Origin: an uncultured Corynebacterium sp.
GTDB taxonomy: Bacteria; Actinomycetota; Actinomycetes; Mycobacteriales; Mycobacteriaceae
Assembly (NCBI GenBank): GCA_943914465.1
Contig: CALUCD010000001.1
Coordinates: 62,001-126,000 of the forward strand
Reading direction: 5' to 3'
Length of the DNA: 64,000 nt
Notes under the pieces: model-generated
Seen by the model: only the letters and a program-made list of their open reading frames with translations
The model's database searches: none
Told to the model about the DNA's origin: nothing
In this document: positions 42,201 through 49,493 of the stretch, piece by piece
Layout: every line of letters begins with the position of its first letter
Position numbering within the stretch: the first letter of the stretch is position 1
Program-made: the position numbers and the translations under genes

Positions 42201-43223
42201 CGCGATGACTTCAAACCGGCTACACTCCCCCCGCACCTCAAGGTGACGTTTGCTGCAATCGACCGCAGCGGGAAGATCATCGATCATGACAAGGATCTCG
42301 CCTCGCTCAAACGGCGACAGGCAGCAAACATCCGCTCATCGGTGTCTCAAGCAGGCCGGGACAGCGAATCGCCCGTGGTACAGGAGTGGACGAACGAGAC
42401 ACTCGGCTCGATCCCGCGCACGATCCAAACCAACGTTGACGGCAGCGATGTCGAAGCATACCCGGCGCTTGAAGCGGCCCCCGGCGGGGTGAAGGTCACC
42501 GTATTTCCTACACAGGCCGCAGCCGACGCATCGATGACAACCGCGACTCTGACGCTACTGATGAGACAGATTGCAGTCCCATCGCCCCAGATGACCAAGG
42601 GGCTGCCGCTCCAGCATAAGGTGGCGGTGGACAACTATCCTCATGGCGGTGGGGACGGGCTCGTCGACGATGCGCGAGTGGCAGTGATCAGGGACCTCAT
42701 GATCGCACATGGTGGCCCGGTGCGCTCACCGGAAGAGTTCTCCGCCCTCCTCGACGAGATTAAACCGAAGGTCGGCGGGGAGGTCCGTCGCATTGTTGTC
42801 GGACTGGCCCCGGCCCTGGCAGCCTACGCAGATATTGTCCGTGAGCTCGAGCAGTGGGAGGGCCCCGCGATCGACGATATCCGCGGGCAGCTGGAGTTTT
42901 TCTTGCCTCCGCACGCGATCACCATCCACGGCATGCTGCACCTGCAGCATCTGCCGCGCTATCTCGAGGCAATTCGCGTCCGGCTGCGTGACATTGGTGT
43001 GGACCCGGACCGCGATGCGGAGAGGCAAGCGATCGTGGATGAGGCGAAACAGTACCTCGAGTCGAAAGCTGACGCATCGCCCGCCGCACTCAAAAAGTCT
43101 CGCGCTTATAAAGACATCCGCTGGCAGATCGAAGAGCTGCGCGTGAGTGTATTCGCGCAGCGTCTGGGCACACCGAAGCCAGTTTCACAACGCCGGATTG
43201 AGAAGTTGGTAGACAAACTTTAG
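39291..43223 (+). CDS. hrpA: ATP-dependent RNA helicase HrpA
   Basis: A DEAH-box helicase of 1310 residues, full length for HrpA. Motif I is GETGSGKTT, motif II DEAHERS, motif III VTSATID, and motif VI QRSGRCGRV. HA2/ratchet and OB-fold domains follow, then the DUF3418 C-terminal region typical of bacterial HrpA (acting on stalled ribosomes or mRNA in E. coli). The ATG is 4 nt after the oxyR stop with no clear ribosome site, so translation probably depends on oxyR; a TTG at 39288 is also in frame. Confidence 0.94.
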   Translation: MSETPLADTPASKSELLDALQTVSIADERRLRRRLDKAQSADVLAHIARDIATSARVVERRAALIPDVDYPEQLPVSARRDDIMELLRDHQVVIIAGETGSGKTTQIPKMLLQLGRGRRGLIGHTQPRRLAARAVAERIADELDQQIGQSVGYAIRFDDKVSPTTSVKLMTDGILLAEMQKDRYLNAYDTIIIDEAHERSLNIDFLLGYLKRLLPKRPDLKLVVTSATIDPERFAHHFRDSDGKPAPIIEVSGRTYPVEVRYRPLVEQVQTKDGVKELDKDMIDGVVEACAELMREGDGDVLCFFASERDIRDCMEAIENKQWRGVEIVPLFGRLSNAEQHRVFAPHSGRRIVLSTNIAETSLTVPGIHYVVDTGLARISRYSTRTKVQRLPIEEISQASANQRSGRCGRVADGVAIRLYSQDNFDKRDAFTDPEILRTNLASVILQMISLRLGEIAQFPFIQPPDPKSIRDGLLVLQELGAISTNERSDVPSLTAIGRDLARIPVDPRMARMLVEANRVGALDDVTVIVAQMTIQDVRERPLEMQAQADQAHARFKDKNSDFISALKLWDYIAESRDALTGNAFRKRMKQEFLHYMRIREWYDLVRQLRDVERGLGWSGADNVANERDIEAIHKSLLTGLLSNIGARDGDSKEFQGTRGTKFMIFPGSALSKKPPAFLMAAELVETSRLWARDVAKIEPAWVEKAAGDLLRRSYSEPVWSRKRSAAMVHEKTMLYGVPITRDRLVPYHRVDPTGARIMFIRHALIADDWNRHHLFIEHNEQLLADAAAVEEKVRRRGLVVDEDALFDFYDAKLPATVTTARHFDSWWKRQQRKDPHYLNFDPASLIADDAADTSESAYPSSWKQGNVEYALRYTFQPGSEFDGVTVEVPVPLLGRVKGDGFDWLVPGMRVELVTELIRTLPKPLRKTVVPVPDFADRAVKLLPSAPPEDLPLVAALAGALRTTGASGINRDDFKPATLPPHLKVTFAAIDRSGKIIDHDKDLASLKRRQAANIRSSVSQAGRDSESPVVQEWTNETLGSIPRTIQTNVDGSDVEAYPALEAAPGGVKVTVFPTQAAADASMTTATLTLLMRQIAVPSPQMTKGLPLQHKVAVDNYPHGGGDGLVDDARVAVIRDLMIAHGGPVRSPEEFSALLDEIKPKVGGEVRRIVVGLAPALAAYADIVRELEQWEGPAIDDIRGQLEFFLPPHAITIHGMLHLQHLPRYLEAIRVRLRDIGVDPDRDAERQAIVDEAKQYLESKADASPAALKKSRAYKDIRWQIEELRVSVFAQRLGTPKPVSQRRIEKLVDKL

Positions 43224-43230
43224 CCGCGCC

Positions 43231-43689
43231 TTAGTAGTCGTCGCGATCGCGCCTTCTCATGAGACGTATCTCCGATTCAAAGTCATCTGCGCTTTCGAAT
43301 GATTTGTAGACGGAGGCGAATCGCAGATAGGCAACCTCATCTAGCGCGCGAAGCGGTTCCAAAACTGCAAGGCCAATCTGATTCGACTGCACCTGTGAAC
43401 TGCCTTGTGCGCGAACATTCTCTTCGACCTGTTGCGCCAAGCGCTTGAGTGCGTCGTCAGAAACCGCTCTGCCTTGGCACGCTCGGCGGACGCCGACAAT
43501 GAGTTTATCCCGGTCAAACGGCTCGCTTACCCCATTGCGCTTGACAACAGTAAGTACGGCTTTTTCCACCGTAGTAAAACGACCACCGCATTCGGTGCAC
43601 TCCCTCCGACGTCGAATCGCTGAACCGCCTTCGACGGTGCGCGAGTCGGTGACACGTGATTGATCGTTGTGACAAAAAGGGCAAAACAT
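43231..43689 (-). CDS. nrdR: Transcriptional repressor NrdR
   Basis: A 152-residue ribonucleotide reductase repressor. The N-terminal zinc ribbon has CPFCH and CTECGG; the ATP-cone follows (VVKRNGVSEPFDRDKL and RRACQGRAVS). It senses ATP/dATP and represses nrd operons. ATG with GGGGTGAGC upstream. It converges on hrpA with 7 nt between stops, and stands in its conserved place before the divS slot and lexA. Confidence 0.97.
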   Translation of the reverse strand: MFCPFCHNDQSRVTDSRTVEGGSAIRRRRECTECGGRFTTVEKAVLTVVKRNGVSEPFDRDKLIVGVRRACQGRAVSDDALKRLAQQVEENVRAQGSSQVQSNQIGLAVLEPLRALDEVAYLRFASVYKSFESADDFESEIRLMRRRDRDDY

Positions 43690-43736
43690 GTTTGCTCACC
43701 CCAGACGTGATGGCAGGTTGCTTTTCCGCCGTTAGC

Positions 43737-44126
43737 TTACCGCTCCAGCTGCCCAGCACTCGTCCCCGCCGACACCTCTGCGGCAGGCGATGGAGTTACG
43801 TCAGAGCTACCTAATCCCCCACCGAGTGCTGTGCCGCCGAGGAGTGCGACGGCGAATAGCGTTCCAAGGATGAGACTATCTAATGTTTGATACCGCTGTT
43901 CGCGAGTAGTTTCGAATCCGAGCCGGCCGCTAGGATTTCCTTTCACGTCCCCAATATCGCCTTGACAACGTGTTCGACGCAACGGCCATATGCCCAGTCT
44001 GCGACTCGTTGTAACCCCCGACGAGAGAGGTGAGTCAAGGTCCCACATCCGAGGCGAAGTTGCGGGGTCTCGATCTCCGACAAGAATTGCTTCACCAGTG
44101 CTTCCAATGCCTGTCAAAATTGCCAT
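43737..44126 (-). CDS. Short protein in the divS/chiZ slot, no LysM domain
   Basis: A 129-residue protein divergent from lexA, where relatives encode DivS (C. glutamicum) or ChiZ (M. tuberculosis), SOS-induced cell-division suppressors with a membrane helix and, usually, LysM. The N-terminal ~85 residues are basic and polar; one transmembrane helix follows at residues ~87-107 (ILGTLFAVALLGGTALGGG); only about 22 residues remain outside. AAGGAG lies 6 nt before the ATG. LysM is absent and the 47-nt gap to nrdR cannot hold it. Confidence 0.65.
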   Translation of the reverse strand: MAILTGIGSTGEAILVGDRDPATSPRMWDLDSPLSSGVTTSRRLGIWPLRRTRCQGDIGDVKGNPSGRLGFETTREQRYQTLDSLILGTLFAVALLGGTALGGGLGSSDVTPSPAAEVSAGTSAGQLER

Positions 44127-44209
44127 AGGAAACTCCTTCTGAACGTGTGTGATTTCGTGCGATTAATTCTATTGAGCGCAACGACACCGCCAACCGAGAT
44201 GCGTTCATC

Positions 44210-44285
44210 TGTTCGAATTAGCTTTCATGTTCGATTTATAGCACCCGTTGAGAAGGTTGTCCAGACGCCTGCTCGGTATCGAACA
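44210..44285. promoter_or_regulatory. LexA half-site cluster in the divS-lexA region
   Basis: Three perfect LexA heptamer half-sites: TGTTCGA at 44210-44216 and 44228-44234 (18 bp apart, same orientation) and the inverse TCGAACA at 44279-44285, which lies at the -35 position of a TAGTTT hexamer (44302-44307) for lexA. None forms a perfect 16-bp SOS box. Confidence 0.55.
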
Positions 44286-44352
44286 AATTTGCTTAGCGTG
44301 GTAGTTTCGTAGCATTGATACCCCGTCCGCCGACGGAGATGAAGGAGCACAC

Positions 44353-45042
44353 ATGGCACGCAAAAAGACCGAACCGAGCGATCGTGATGTCACCACCCTG
44401 TCTGACCGCCAACGCCGCATTCTCGAGGTGATTCAAGATGCGGTCGTCTTGCGCGGGTACCCACCCAGCATTCGAGAGATCGGCGATGCTGCGGGATTGC
44501 AGTCCACATCTTCGGTGGCCTATCAGCTAAAAGAACTCGAGAAGAAAGGGTTTTTGCGCCGCGATCCGAATAAGCCTCGCGCGGTCGATCTGCGCCACCT
44601 ACCAGAGGCCGCACACACGGCAAGGCGAAAACCACCGCAGAACGCGGCCAAACCTGAGGATGCGTCCGAGCCGCGATTCATCCCAGTAGTCGGTCAGATT
44701 GCAGCAGGAGCTCCGATCCTTGCCGAAGAGAATGTTGAGACGTACTACCCACTCCCCCAAGAGCTACTCGCGGACGGTGACCTTTTCATGGTGCGCGTCG
44801 TCGGCGATTCGATGGTGGATGCAGCAATTTTAGATGGAGACTGGCTTGTAGTCCGTTCCCAGCCCGTCGCAGAGGAAGGTCAAATTGTCGCCGCCCTCAT
44901 TCAAGGAGAGGCGACGGCAAAGGTATTCCACCAGGACTCCACCGGCGTTTGGCTGCTGCCCCGCAATGAGGCTTTCGCTCCAATCAAAGCCGACGAGGCA
45001 GAAATCATGGGCTTGGTCGTCTCAGTCTTTCGTTCACTTTAA
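44353..45042 (+). CDS. lexA: SOS repressor LexA
   Basis: A 229-residue repressor. The N-terminal winged helix has PPSIREIGDAAGLQSTSSV; the autocleavage site is Ala118-Gly119 in QIAAGAPI; the catalytic Ser153 is in VVGDSMVDA and Lys190 in ATAKVFHQ. RecA-activated self-cleavage induces the SOS genes. GAAGGAG precedes the ATG. Divergent from the divS-slot gene over shared LexA half-sites. Confidence 0.96.
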   Translation: MARKKTEPSDRDVTTLSDRQRRILEVIQDAVVLRGYPPSIREIGDAAGLQSTSSVAYQLKELEKKGFLRRDPNKPRAVDLRHLPEAAHTARRKPPQNAAKPEDASEPRFIPVVGQIAAGAPILAEENVETYYPLPQELLADGDLFMVRVVGDSMVDAAILDGDWLVVRSQPVAEEGQIVAALIQGEATAKVFHQDSTGVWLLPRNEAFAPIKADEAEIMGLVVSVFRSL

Positions 45043-45178
45043 ACACGCATGCCCCCAGTTACGGGGATTCGGACTCAACTCCACACATCCGGGCAACCGG
45101 TTTGCCATCATATGTTTGATCTTTACCGGATTCGGCCCGGCTGGCGCGAAATGCAGAGGAAGGTGCACGCTGACGACC

Positions 45179-45967
45179 ATGTACGCAGAGGAACGCCGTC
45201 GCCAGATTGCAGCGATCACGGCCGTCGAAGGCCGAGTTCATGTCACCGAGCTGGCAACTAAGTTTCATGTTACCGCTGAAACGATTCGGCGGGATCTTGC
45301 AGTGCTCAACGGTGAGGGGATGGTGCAGCGAGTGCATGGAGGAGCGGTGGCGAGCCAGTCGTTCCTCACAACCGAAGTGCCACTTGATACTCGTTTTCGT
45401 GCTGCTGCCGGGGCGAAGACGGCAATCGCACGCGCCGCGTTGAAATTCCTTCCCAGCCAAGCCGGGGGCGGAATCTTTTTGGACTCAGGCACAACCATCA
45501 ACGCACTGGCGAACCTCATCGCTTCGCAACCAGAAGCACCGACTTGGCCAGTAGTTACCAATTCGTTGCCAACTGCACTCGACCTCTCCAACGCCGGTTT
45601 ATCTCATGTGCAGCTGCTCGGAGGGACTGTCCGCGCGATTACACAGGCGGTGGTTGGGGACACCGCACTGAGGACGCTGGCGCTCATGCGCGCGGACGTC
45701 GCGTTCATTGGTACAAATGCGCTCACGGTGGATCACGGTTTATCCACCGCAGACGCGCAGGAGGCGGCTGTGAAATCCTCCATGGTGACAAACGCCAGGA
45801 AGGTCGTCGTGCTTTGCGACTCCACCAAGTTGGGCAACGATTATCTGGTGAGCTTCGCGCCGCTCGATGCCGTCGACGCTGTAGTCACAGACCTCGGTGC
45901 GCCACAGTCGCTCGTTACTGCTCTCACTGAGCGCGGGATTCACGTTGAGCTCGCCGAGGCCGCATAG
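45179..45967 (+). CDS. sugR: DeoR-family regulator of sugar PTS genes (SugR/FruR type)
   Basis: A 262-residue DeoR-type repressor: N-terminal HTH (VHVTELATKFHVTAETIRRDL), then a sugar-phosphate-sensing DeoRC domain (FLDSGTTINALA, VTNSLPTAL, FIGTNALTVDHG). In C. glutamicum SugR follows lexA and FruR precedes fruK; here one gene fills both places, so the name is provisional. SugR represses ptsG, ptsF, ptsI and ptsH and is relieved by fructose-1-phosphate or fructose-6-phosphate. The ATG lacks a close ribosome site. fruK follows after 79 nt. Confidence 0.78.
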   Translation: MYAEERRRQIAAITAVEGRVHVTELATKFHVTAETIRRDLAVLNGEGMVQRVHGGAVASQSFLTTEVPLDTRFRAAAGAKTAIARAALKFLPSQAGGGIFLDSGTTINALANLIASQPEAPTWPVVTNSLPTALDLSNAGLSHVQLLGGTVRAITQAVVGDTALRTLALMRADVAFIGTNALTVDHGLSTADAQEAAVKSSMVTNARKVVVLCDSTKLGNDYLVSFAPLDAVDAVVTDLGAPQSLVTALTERGIHVELAEAA

Positions 45968-46008
45968 CGACGCAATATCAAGAGGTCGGATGTGAGGTCG
46001 GTCAATTT

Positions 46009-46038
46009 CCGGACATAACCGGACACAATCGGGCAATA
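46009..46038 (+). promoter_or_regulatory. Three decameric direct repeats before fruK (candidate operator)
   Basis: CCGGACATAA, CCGGACACAA and TCGGGCAATA begin at 46009, 46019 and 46029, exactly 10 bp apart. The last unit contains the likely -10 (CAATAT, 46034-46039) of a leaderless fruK mRNA, so protein bound here would block the promoter. Confidence 0.55.
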
Positions 46039-46046
46039 TTAGGGGT

Positions 46047-47030
46047 GTGATACTTACCCTCACACCTAACCCAAGCCTCGATATATCACTCGCTGTTGAA
46101 ACCATGGAGCGTGGCGGTGTCTGCCGCGCTACCGGAATCCGTCGAGAGGCTGGCGGTAAGGGCATCAACGTCGCGCACGTAATCGCGAAAGCCGGCCATC
46201 AGACACAGGCAATCGCTCCATGCGGCCAGCATGATCCGTTCGGTCTTGCGGTGGGGCACCTCGGGATCGATTTCACTGCCGTCTCAATCGAATCAGCGGT
46301 CCGTACCAACACCGCAATCACGGAGGCGGATGGCACAACCACCAAGATTAACGAGCGCGGACCCCACTTAAGCACTGAGGAACGTGAGACGCTGGAGAAC
46401 GAACTCTACCGGCTCGCTCCGCACGCGCAAGCAATCGTCTTAGCCGGGTCCCTTCCGCCTGGTCTCCCAGATAACTTCTACGCACACCTAGTGACAGCGC
46501 TGCGGAGCCGTCCAGACACGGGCAATACTCTTCTCGCGGTGGACACCTCCGACGCTGCTCTAACCGCACTCGGAGCCGAACTGGACGCTGCTGCCCCCAG
46601 TGTCATGAAGCCCAACGCTTTCGAGCTGGCTCAGCTTACGGGAGCAGATGGAAATCATCTCGAGAGCAGCGCTGCTGACGGAGATTTCACTCCGGTTGTC
46701 GACGCAGCCCACACCCTCAATGAACGCGGCGTCGCAGAAGTTCTGATCACCCTTGGTGGTTCGGGCGCTTGCCTGGTCACGGCGGGCGGCGTATGGGCAG
46801 CGACACCCCCAGCTGTGACCGTGCGCTCCACTGTCGGTGCGGGTGACAGTTCGCTTGCTGGCTACATCATGGCGCGAGTCGAGGGCCGCTCCCCCGCCGA
46901 TTGTCTCCGGCAGGCGGTTGCTTATGGCTCTGCGGCCGCCGCATTGCCAGGCACCGGGCTGCCATCTCCCACAGACATCGATCTTGCAGGCACAACCGTG
47001 TTCCCGCTCAACCAAAATTCGCTCAAGTAG
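46047..47030 (+). CDS. fruK: 1-phosphofructokinase (PfkB family)
   Basis: A 327-residue PfkB-type kinase that phosphorylates fructose-1-phosphate, the product of PtsF, to fructose-1,6-bisphosphate. LTPNPSLDIS begins the protein, GGKGINVAHV is the first PfkB signature, and the catalytic VGAGDSS loop (Asp base) is near residue 270. The GTG at 46047 has no ribosome site and is probably leaderless. ptsF follows after 10 nt. Confidence 0.93.
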   Translation: MILTLTPNPSLDISLAVETMERGGVCRATGIRREAGGKGINVAHVIAKAGHQTQAIAPCGQHDPFGLAVGHLGIDFTAVSIESAVRTNTAITEADGTTTKINERGPHLSTEERETLENELYRLAPHAQAIVLAGSLPPGLPDNFYAHLVTALRSRPDTGNTLLAVDTSDAALTALGAELDAAAPSVMKPNAFELAQLTGADGNHLESSAADGDFTPVVDAAHTLNERGVAEVLITLGGSGACLVTAGGVWAATPPAVTVRSTVGAGDSSLAGYIMARVEGRSPADCLRQAVAYGSAAAALPGTGLPSPTDIDLAGTTVFPLNQNSLK

Positions 47031-47040
47031 GTAAACACTC

Positions 47041-49089
47041 ATGGCACTACCAATCATCACCACCAGCCTTGTCGCGCTCGACGTCGACCTAGGCGAAACA
47101 CCTCGTGAGGTGATAGGCAACCTCGCAGAACTCGTCGTTGCTGCTGGGCGCTCAACCGATGGGGCTGCTATCACCAACGCCGCAGCGGCCCGCGAAGAGA
47201 AGGCTGGCACAGGCGTCAATGGCCGCGTCGCGATCCCCCACTGCCGAACGGCCGCAGTTTCCGAACCGACCCTGGCGTTCGCGCGCCTATCGAAACCGGT
47301 GGACTTCGCGGGCCCCGATGGAGACGCTGAGCTCGTCTTTCTCATCGCCGCACCTGAGGGCGGCGGGAAAGCGCATCTGAAAATTTTGTCAAAGCTCGCC
47401 CGTGCACTAGTCAAGGGCGACTTCGTCGATACGTTGCGCGGAGCGACCACACCGGCCGAGGTTGTCGGTGCAGTACTCAACGTGGTTGAGGCTGAGGCGG
47501 CTAGCCGGGTCGTGCAAGCGTCGACAAGCGAACCCAGCTCCGTAGTCCGAATCGCGGCGGTGACCTCGTGTGCGACCGGAATCGCGCACACATACATGGC
47601 GGCCGACGCGTTGACTCAGGCGGCGGCACAGCGCAGCGATATCGAGCTGATGGTTGAACCGCAGGGCTCGGCTGGAGGTGACCGGCTCGACCAGGCATTT
47701 ATCGATTCTGCAGACGCCGTGATCTTCGCCCATGATGTCGCGGTGCGCGACAAAGAACGGTTTGCAGGCAAACCGGTGGTTGACAGCCCAGTGAAGCGCG
47801 GTGTCAATGAACCGGACGCAATGCTCGACGAAGCGGTTGCCGCAGCGAAGAATCCCGACGCGCCCCGGGTTGCCAGCACAGGCACAGGAGGTGGCGACAC
47901 GACTGGCCCGGTAGCTGGGGAGCGGTGGCCGAAGCGTTTGCAACAAGCGGTGATGACCGGTGTGTCCTACATGGTGCCGTTCGTGGCCGCGGGTGGGCTT
48001 CTTCTCGCGCTCGGGTTTTTGATCGGTGGCTACGATATCGCCAACGGCTGGGAAGCAATTGTCACGCAATTCTCCCCCACCAATTTGCCAACCGACACAG
48101 TCACGGTTGATGGGACAGAGACCGTGTTCCGTCGATCTGGCTGGGCGCTATACCTCGGTGCCGTCCTATTCGGAACCGGGCAGTTGGCGATGGGGTTTGT
48201 CGTTCCAGCCCTCTCTGCCTACATCGGCTTCGGACTCGCCGGGCGCCCTGGCATCGCCCCTGGATTCGTCGGTGGCGCGATATCAGTGATGGTCGGAGCA
48301 GGGTTCATCGGCGGTCTTGTCACCGGCATTCTCGCTGGTCTTATCGCATACTGGATTCAGACGTGGTCGGTGCCTCGGTGGCTGGGCTCGCTCATGCCTG
48401 TGGTCATCATCCCGCTGCTGACCTCTCTCGTCATCGGACTGATCATGTTCATGGTCCTCGGGCGTCCACTCGAGGCAGTGATGAACGGTTTAACCGGGTG
48501 GCTGGAGTCCATGTCCGGTTCGTCTGCGGTCCTGCTCGGCGTCATCATCGGCCTCATGATGTGCTTCGACCTGGGTGGCCCCGTGAATAAAGCGGCGTAC
48601 CTGTTCGGCACCGCCGGCCTGTCAGCGGCAACAGAGGCAAGCTTCCAAATCATGGCGGCGGTCATGATTGCGGGGATGGTTCCACCGATTGCGCTCTCAT
48701 TGGCCACCTTCTTGCGTCGCGGATTATTCACCCCTGCGGAGCAAGAAAATGGTAAATCAGCGTGGTTGCTGGGCTTGTCATTCGTGTCGGAAGGCGCAAT
48801 CCCGTTTGCCGCCGCTGACCCGCTGCGAGTGATTCCATCCATGATGCTCGGAGGAGCGACCGCTGGGGCCGTATCGATGGCTCTTCATGTCGCCTGCCAA
48901 GCACCGCACGGCGGAGTCTTTGTGATTTTCGCCTATGAACCATGGTGGGGCATGTTTGTGGCGCTCGCCGCCGGCGTTGCGGTGGCAACGATCGCCGTGA
49001 TTTTGATCAAGCAGTTCTGGCCCAACCGCGAAATCGAACGGGCAGCGAAGGCTTCTCTGGCAGAGCAAGCTGAGCCCGCGGCTGTGTGA
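47041..49089 (+). CDS. ptsF: Fructose-specific PTS enzyme II (EIIABC)
   Basis: A 682-residue three-domain permease that imports fructose as fructose-1-phosphate. EIIA covers residues ~1-150 with the phosphorylated His67 in VAIPHCRT; EIIB covers ~168-270 with the phospho-Cys177 in SCATGIAHTYMA; EIIC fills the rest with about ten membrane segments starting near VMTGVSYMVPFVAAGGLL. His67 takes phosphate from HPr. Third gene of the sugR-fruK-ptsF-ptsH row; the ribosome site (TAGGTAA) is weak. Confidence 0.95.
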   Translation: MALPIITTSLVALDVDLGETPREVIGNLAELVVAAGRSTDGAAITNAAAAREEKAGTGVNGRVAIPHCRTAAVSEPTLAFARLSKPVDFAGPDGDAELVFLIAAPEGGGKAHLKILSKLARALVKGDFVDTLRGATTPAEVVGAVLNVVEAEAASRVVQASTSEPSSVVRIAAVTSCATGIAHTYMAADALTQAAAQRSDIELMVEPQGSAGGDRLDQAFIDSADAVIFAHDVAVRDKERFAGKPVVDSPVKRGVNEPDAMLDEAVAAAKNPDAPRVASTGTGGGDTTGPVAGERWPKRLQQAVMTGVSYMVPFVAAGGLLLALGFLIGGYDIANGWEAIVTQFSPTNLPTDTVTVDGTETVFRRSGWALYLGAVLFGTGQLAMGFVVPALSAYIGFGLAGRPGIAPGFVGGAISVMVGAGFIGGLVTGILAGLIAYWIQTWSVPRWLGSLMPVVIIPLLTSLVIGLIMFMVLGRPLEAVMNGLTGWLESMSGSSAVLLGVIIGLMMCFDLGGPVNKAAYLFGTAGLSAATEASFQIMAAVMIAGMVPPIALSLATFLRRGLFTPAEQENGKSAWLLGLSFVSEGAIPFAAADPLRVIPSMMLGGATAGAVSMALHVACQAPHGGVFVIFAYEPWWGMFVALAAGVAVATIAVILIKQFWPNREIERAAKASLAEQAEPAAV

Positions 49090-49177
49090 AGCGGTGTGAA
49101 GCCCCCGCGCCGCTCAAGTCGATCTAGACTGAACACCAGTTAGTTATGAACCGCGAACCTGAGAAAGGACAATCCAT

Positions 49178-49447
49178 ATGGCCTCCAAAACCGTAAAGGT
49201 AGGCTCCACTGTCGGCCTCCACGCGCGCCCGGCGACCGTCATCGCCGATGCAGCTGGTGAGTTCGACGACGATATCATCCTTACCCTTGTCGGCGGGGAC
49301 GACGATGATGAAACCGATGCGGCCTCTTCGCTGATGATCATGGCGATGGGCGCGGAATTCGGCGATGAAGTCACCGTCACTTCGGACAATGCGCAGGCGG
49401 TTGACCAGATCGCAGCGCTCATCGAGAGCAATCTTGACGAAGAATAA
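49178..49447 (+). CDS. ptsH: PTS phosphocarrier protein HPr
   Basis: An 89-residue HPr with the active-site His15 in VGLHARPA. It shuttles phosphate from enzyme I to the sugar-specific EIIA domains. The regulatory-Ser region reads DAASSLMIMAMG; a kinase-controlled Ser46 function is not expected in Corynebacterium. AAAGGA precedes the ATG. Enzyme I (ptsI), needed to charge it, is not in this window. Confidence 0.96.
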   Translation: MASKTVKVGSTVGLHARPATVIADAAGEFDDDIILTLVGGDDDDETDAASSLMIMAMGAEFGDEVTVTSDNAQAVDQIAALIESNLDEE

Positions 49448-49461
49448 ACCAACCTGCTCTC

Positions 49462-49493
49462 ATCGCCGCACTACCTCAAGGTAGTGCGGCGAT
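49462..49493. terminator. Bidirectional terminator between ptsH and uracil permease
   Basis: Perfect 14-bp stem ATCGCCGCACTACC/GGTAGTGCGGCGAT with loop TCAA, followed by TATATT. It overlaps the 3' end of the convergent permease gene. Confidence 0.8.
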
